Origin: an uncultured bacterium
GTDB lineage: Bacteria; Verrucomicrobiota; Kiritimatiellia; CAIKKV01
NCBI GenBank assembly: GCA_903828035.1
Contig: CAIKKV010000283.1
Location: 1 to 6,387, forward strand
DNA: 6,387 nucleotides
Reading direction: 5' to 3'
Made by a program: the position numbers and the translations under genes. The notes beneath the pieces are model-generated. The model had not been told where the DNA came from, made no database searches, and saw nothing but the letters and a program-made list of their open reading frames with translations. How positions within the stretch are numbered: position 1 is the stretch's first letter; the number at the start of each line of letters is the position of its first letter. Below, in pieces: positions 5,765 through 6,387 of the stretch.

Positions 5765-6387
5765 CTAGCGGCCGCCCAATACGCGCCGGAAGGCGTTCAG
5801 GAGGGCGGCGGAGGGATAGGGCTTCTGGAGGAAGGGGATGTTCCGCTCCTCGATGGCGCGCCACCGAGAACGCGAGTCGGTGTACCCGCTGCAGAGGAGG
5901 GCGGGAAGGCCGGGCTTCCGGGCCTGGATCAGGTCCACCAGGTCGATGCCGTTGCGATCGGGCAGGACGACGTCGCTGAACAGCAGGTCGAACTGGCCCT
6001 GTTCGCGGTCGAACGCCGTCAGCGCCTCCTCGGCCGACGCGCAGGCGGTCACCCTGTATCCCGAAGCCTGCAGCACCTGGGTGGCCAGGTTGCGCACGCC
6101 GGCTTCATCCTCCACGAGCAGGATGCGTTCTCCCTTTCCACGGACCTCTTCGGCCGGGACGGCCTCCCCCTGCGTCCGGGAGGGCTGGGCATCGCCTTCG
6201 CCGTGATAGGCCGGGAAGTAGACTTTGAAGGTGGTGCCGATCCCCAGCTGGCTGTAGGCATTGATCCAGCCGCCATGCTGCTTGACGATTCCGTAGATGA
6301 CGGCCAGCCCCAGGCCCGTTCCCTTGCCCAGGCCCTTCGTGGTGAAAAACGGCTCGAACAGATGAGACATCACCTCGTCGCTCATCC
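5765..6387 (-). CDS. Hybrid sensor histidine kinase, C-terminal ATPase and receiver domains (5' partial)
   Basis: C-terminal part of a two-component hybrid kinase. The frame runs through the right window edge. Its first visible residues, ending the window as (G)MSDEVMSHLFEPFFTTK, are the late part of an HATPase_c domain, so the ATG at 6385 is internal and the sensor, dimerisation and N-box regions lie outside. Numbering from that Met, the F-box is FEPFFTTK (10-17) and the G2 box is GTGLGLAVIYG (22-32), both intact. After a linker (about 59-85) comes a receiver domain starting at RILLVEDE (acidic pocket E92, D93), with phospho-acceptor D138 in LLFSDVVLP, the switch Ser S166 in CSGYTD and the conserved K188 in LQKPY. 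The protein stops just after the receiver with no output domain. Sensed signal and partner are unknown. It converges on the helicase gene across 42 bp. Confidence 0.92.
   Translation of the reverse strand, partial: MSDEVMSHLFEPFFTTKGLGKGTGLGLAVIYGIVKQHGGWINAYSQLGIGTTFKVYFPAYHGEGDAQPSRTQGEAVPAEEVRGKGERILLVEDEAGVRNLATQVLQASGYRVTACASAEEALTAFDREQGQFDLLFSDVVLPDRNGIDLVDLIQARKPGLPALLCSGYTDSRSRWRAIEERNIPFLQKPYPSAALLNAFRRVLGGR

Overview
This is a GC-rich bacterial window from a Gram-negative organism. An exported alkaline phosphatase, a GT9 (heptosyltransferase-type) glycosyltransferase and a putative lipoprotein all point to a cell with an outer envelope. No protein fixes the taxon. The GT9 subtype, the enlarged nucleoside-diphosphate-kinase-like protein and the scarcity of Shine-Dalgarno sequences make me lean weakly to the PVC group (Verrucomicrobiota/Kiritimatiellota/Lentisphaerota) or Omnitrophota. 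That is an impression, not a demonstrated assignment.

Layout. (1) 1-1356, plus strand: an alkaline phosphatase cut at its 5' end by the window edge, with complete catalytic and metal ligands and an inserted EF-hand/dockerin-like loop. (2) 3910-1381, minus strand: a compact three-gene operon of an enlarged NDPK-like protein, a GT9 glycosyltransferase and a small putative lipoprotein with an ExbD/TolR-like domain. Both junctions are 4-nt ATGA overlaps without visible ribosome binding sites. (3) 3911-4000: a 90-bp divergent promoter region with a good sigma70-type promoter for the operon. Its -10 box is so close to the ATG that the mRNA would be nearly leaderless. (4) 4001-5722, plus strand: a DEAD-box RNA helicase with a Pro/Ala-rich linker and a C-terminal DbpA-type RNA-binding domain, apparently starting at GTG. 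(5) 6387-5765, minus strand: the C-terminal end of a hybrid sensor histidine kinase (ATPase domain plus receiver), cut by the right edge.

The operon is the least ordinary part. It couples a nucleotide-kinase-like protein of about twice the usual NDPK size to a glycosyltransferase in which the usual N-terminal Gly-Asp motif reads Gly-Ser, and to a possible envelope lipoprotein. A shared role in envelope glycan synthesis is plausible but is inference only. The phosphatase, helicase and kinase look like independent neighbours. No mobile element, CRISPR array, rRNA, tRNA or clear intrinsic terminator was found. No stretch longer than 300 bases lacks a gene.
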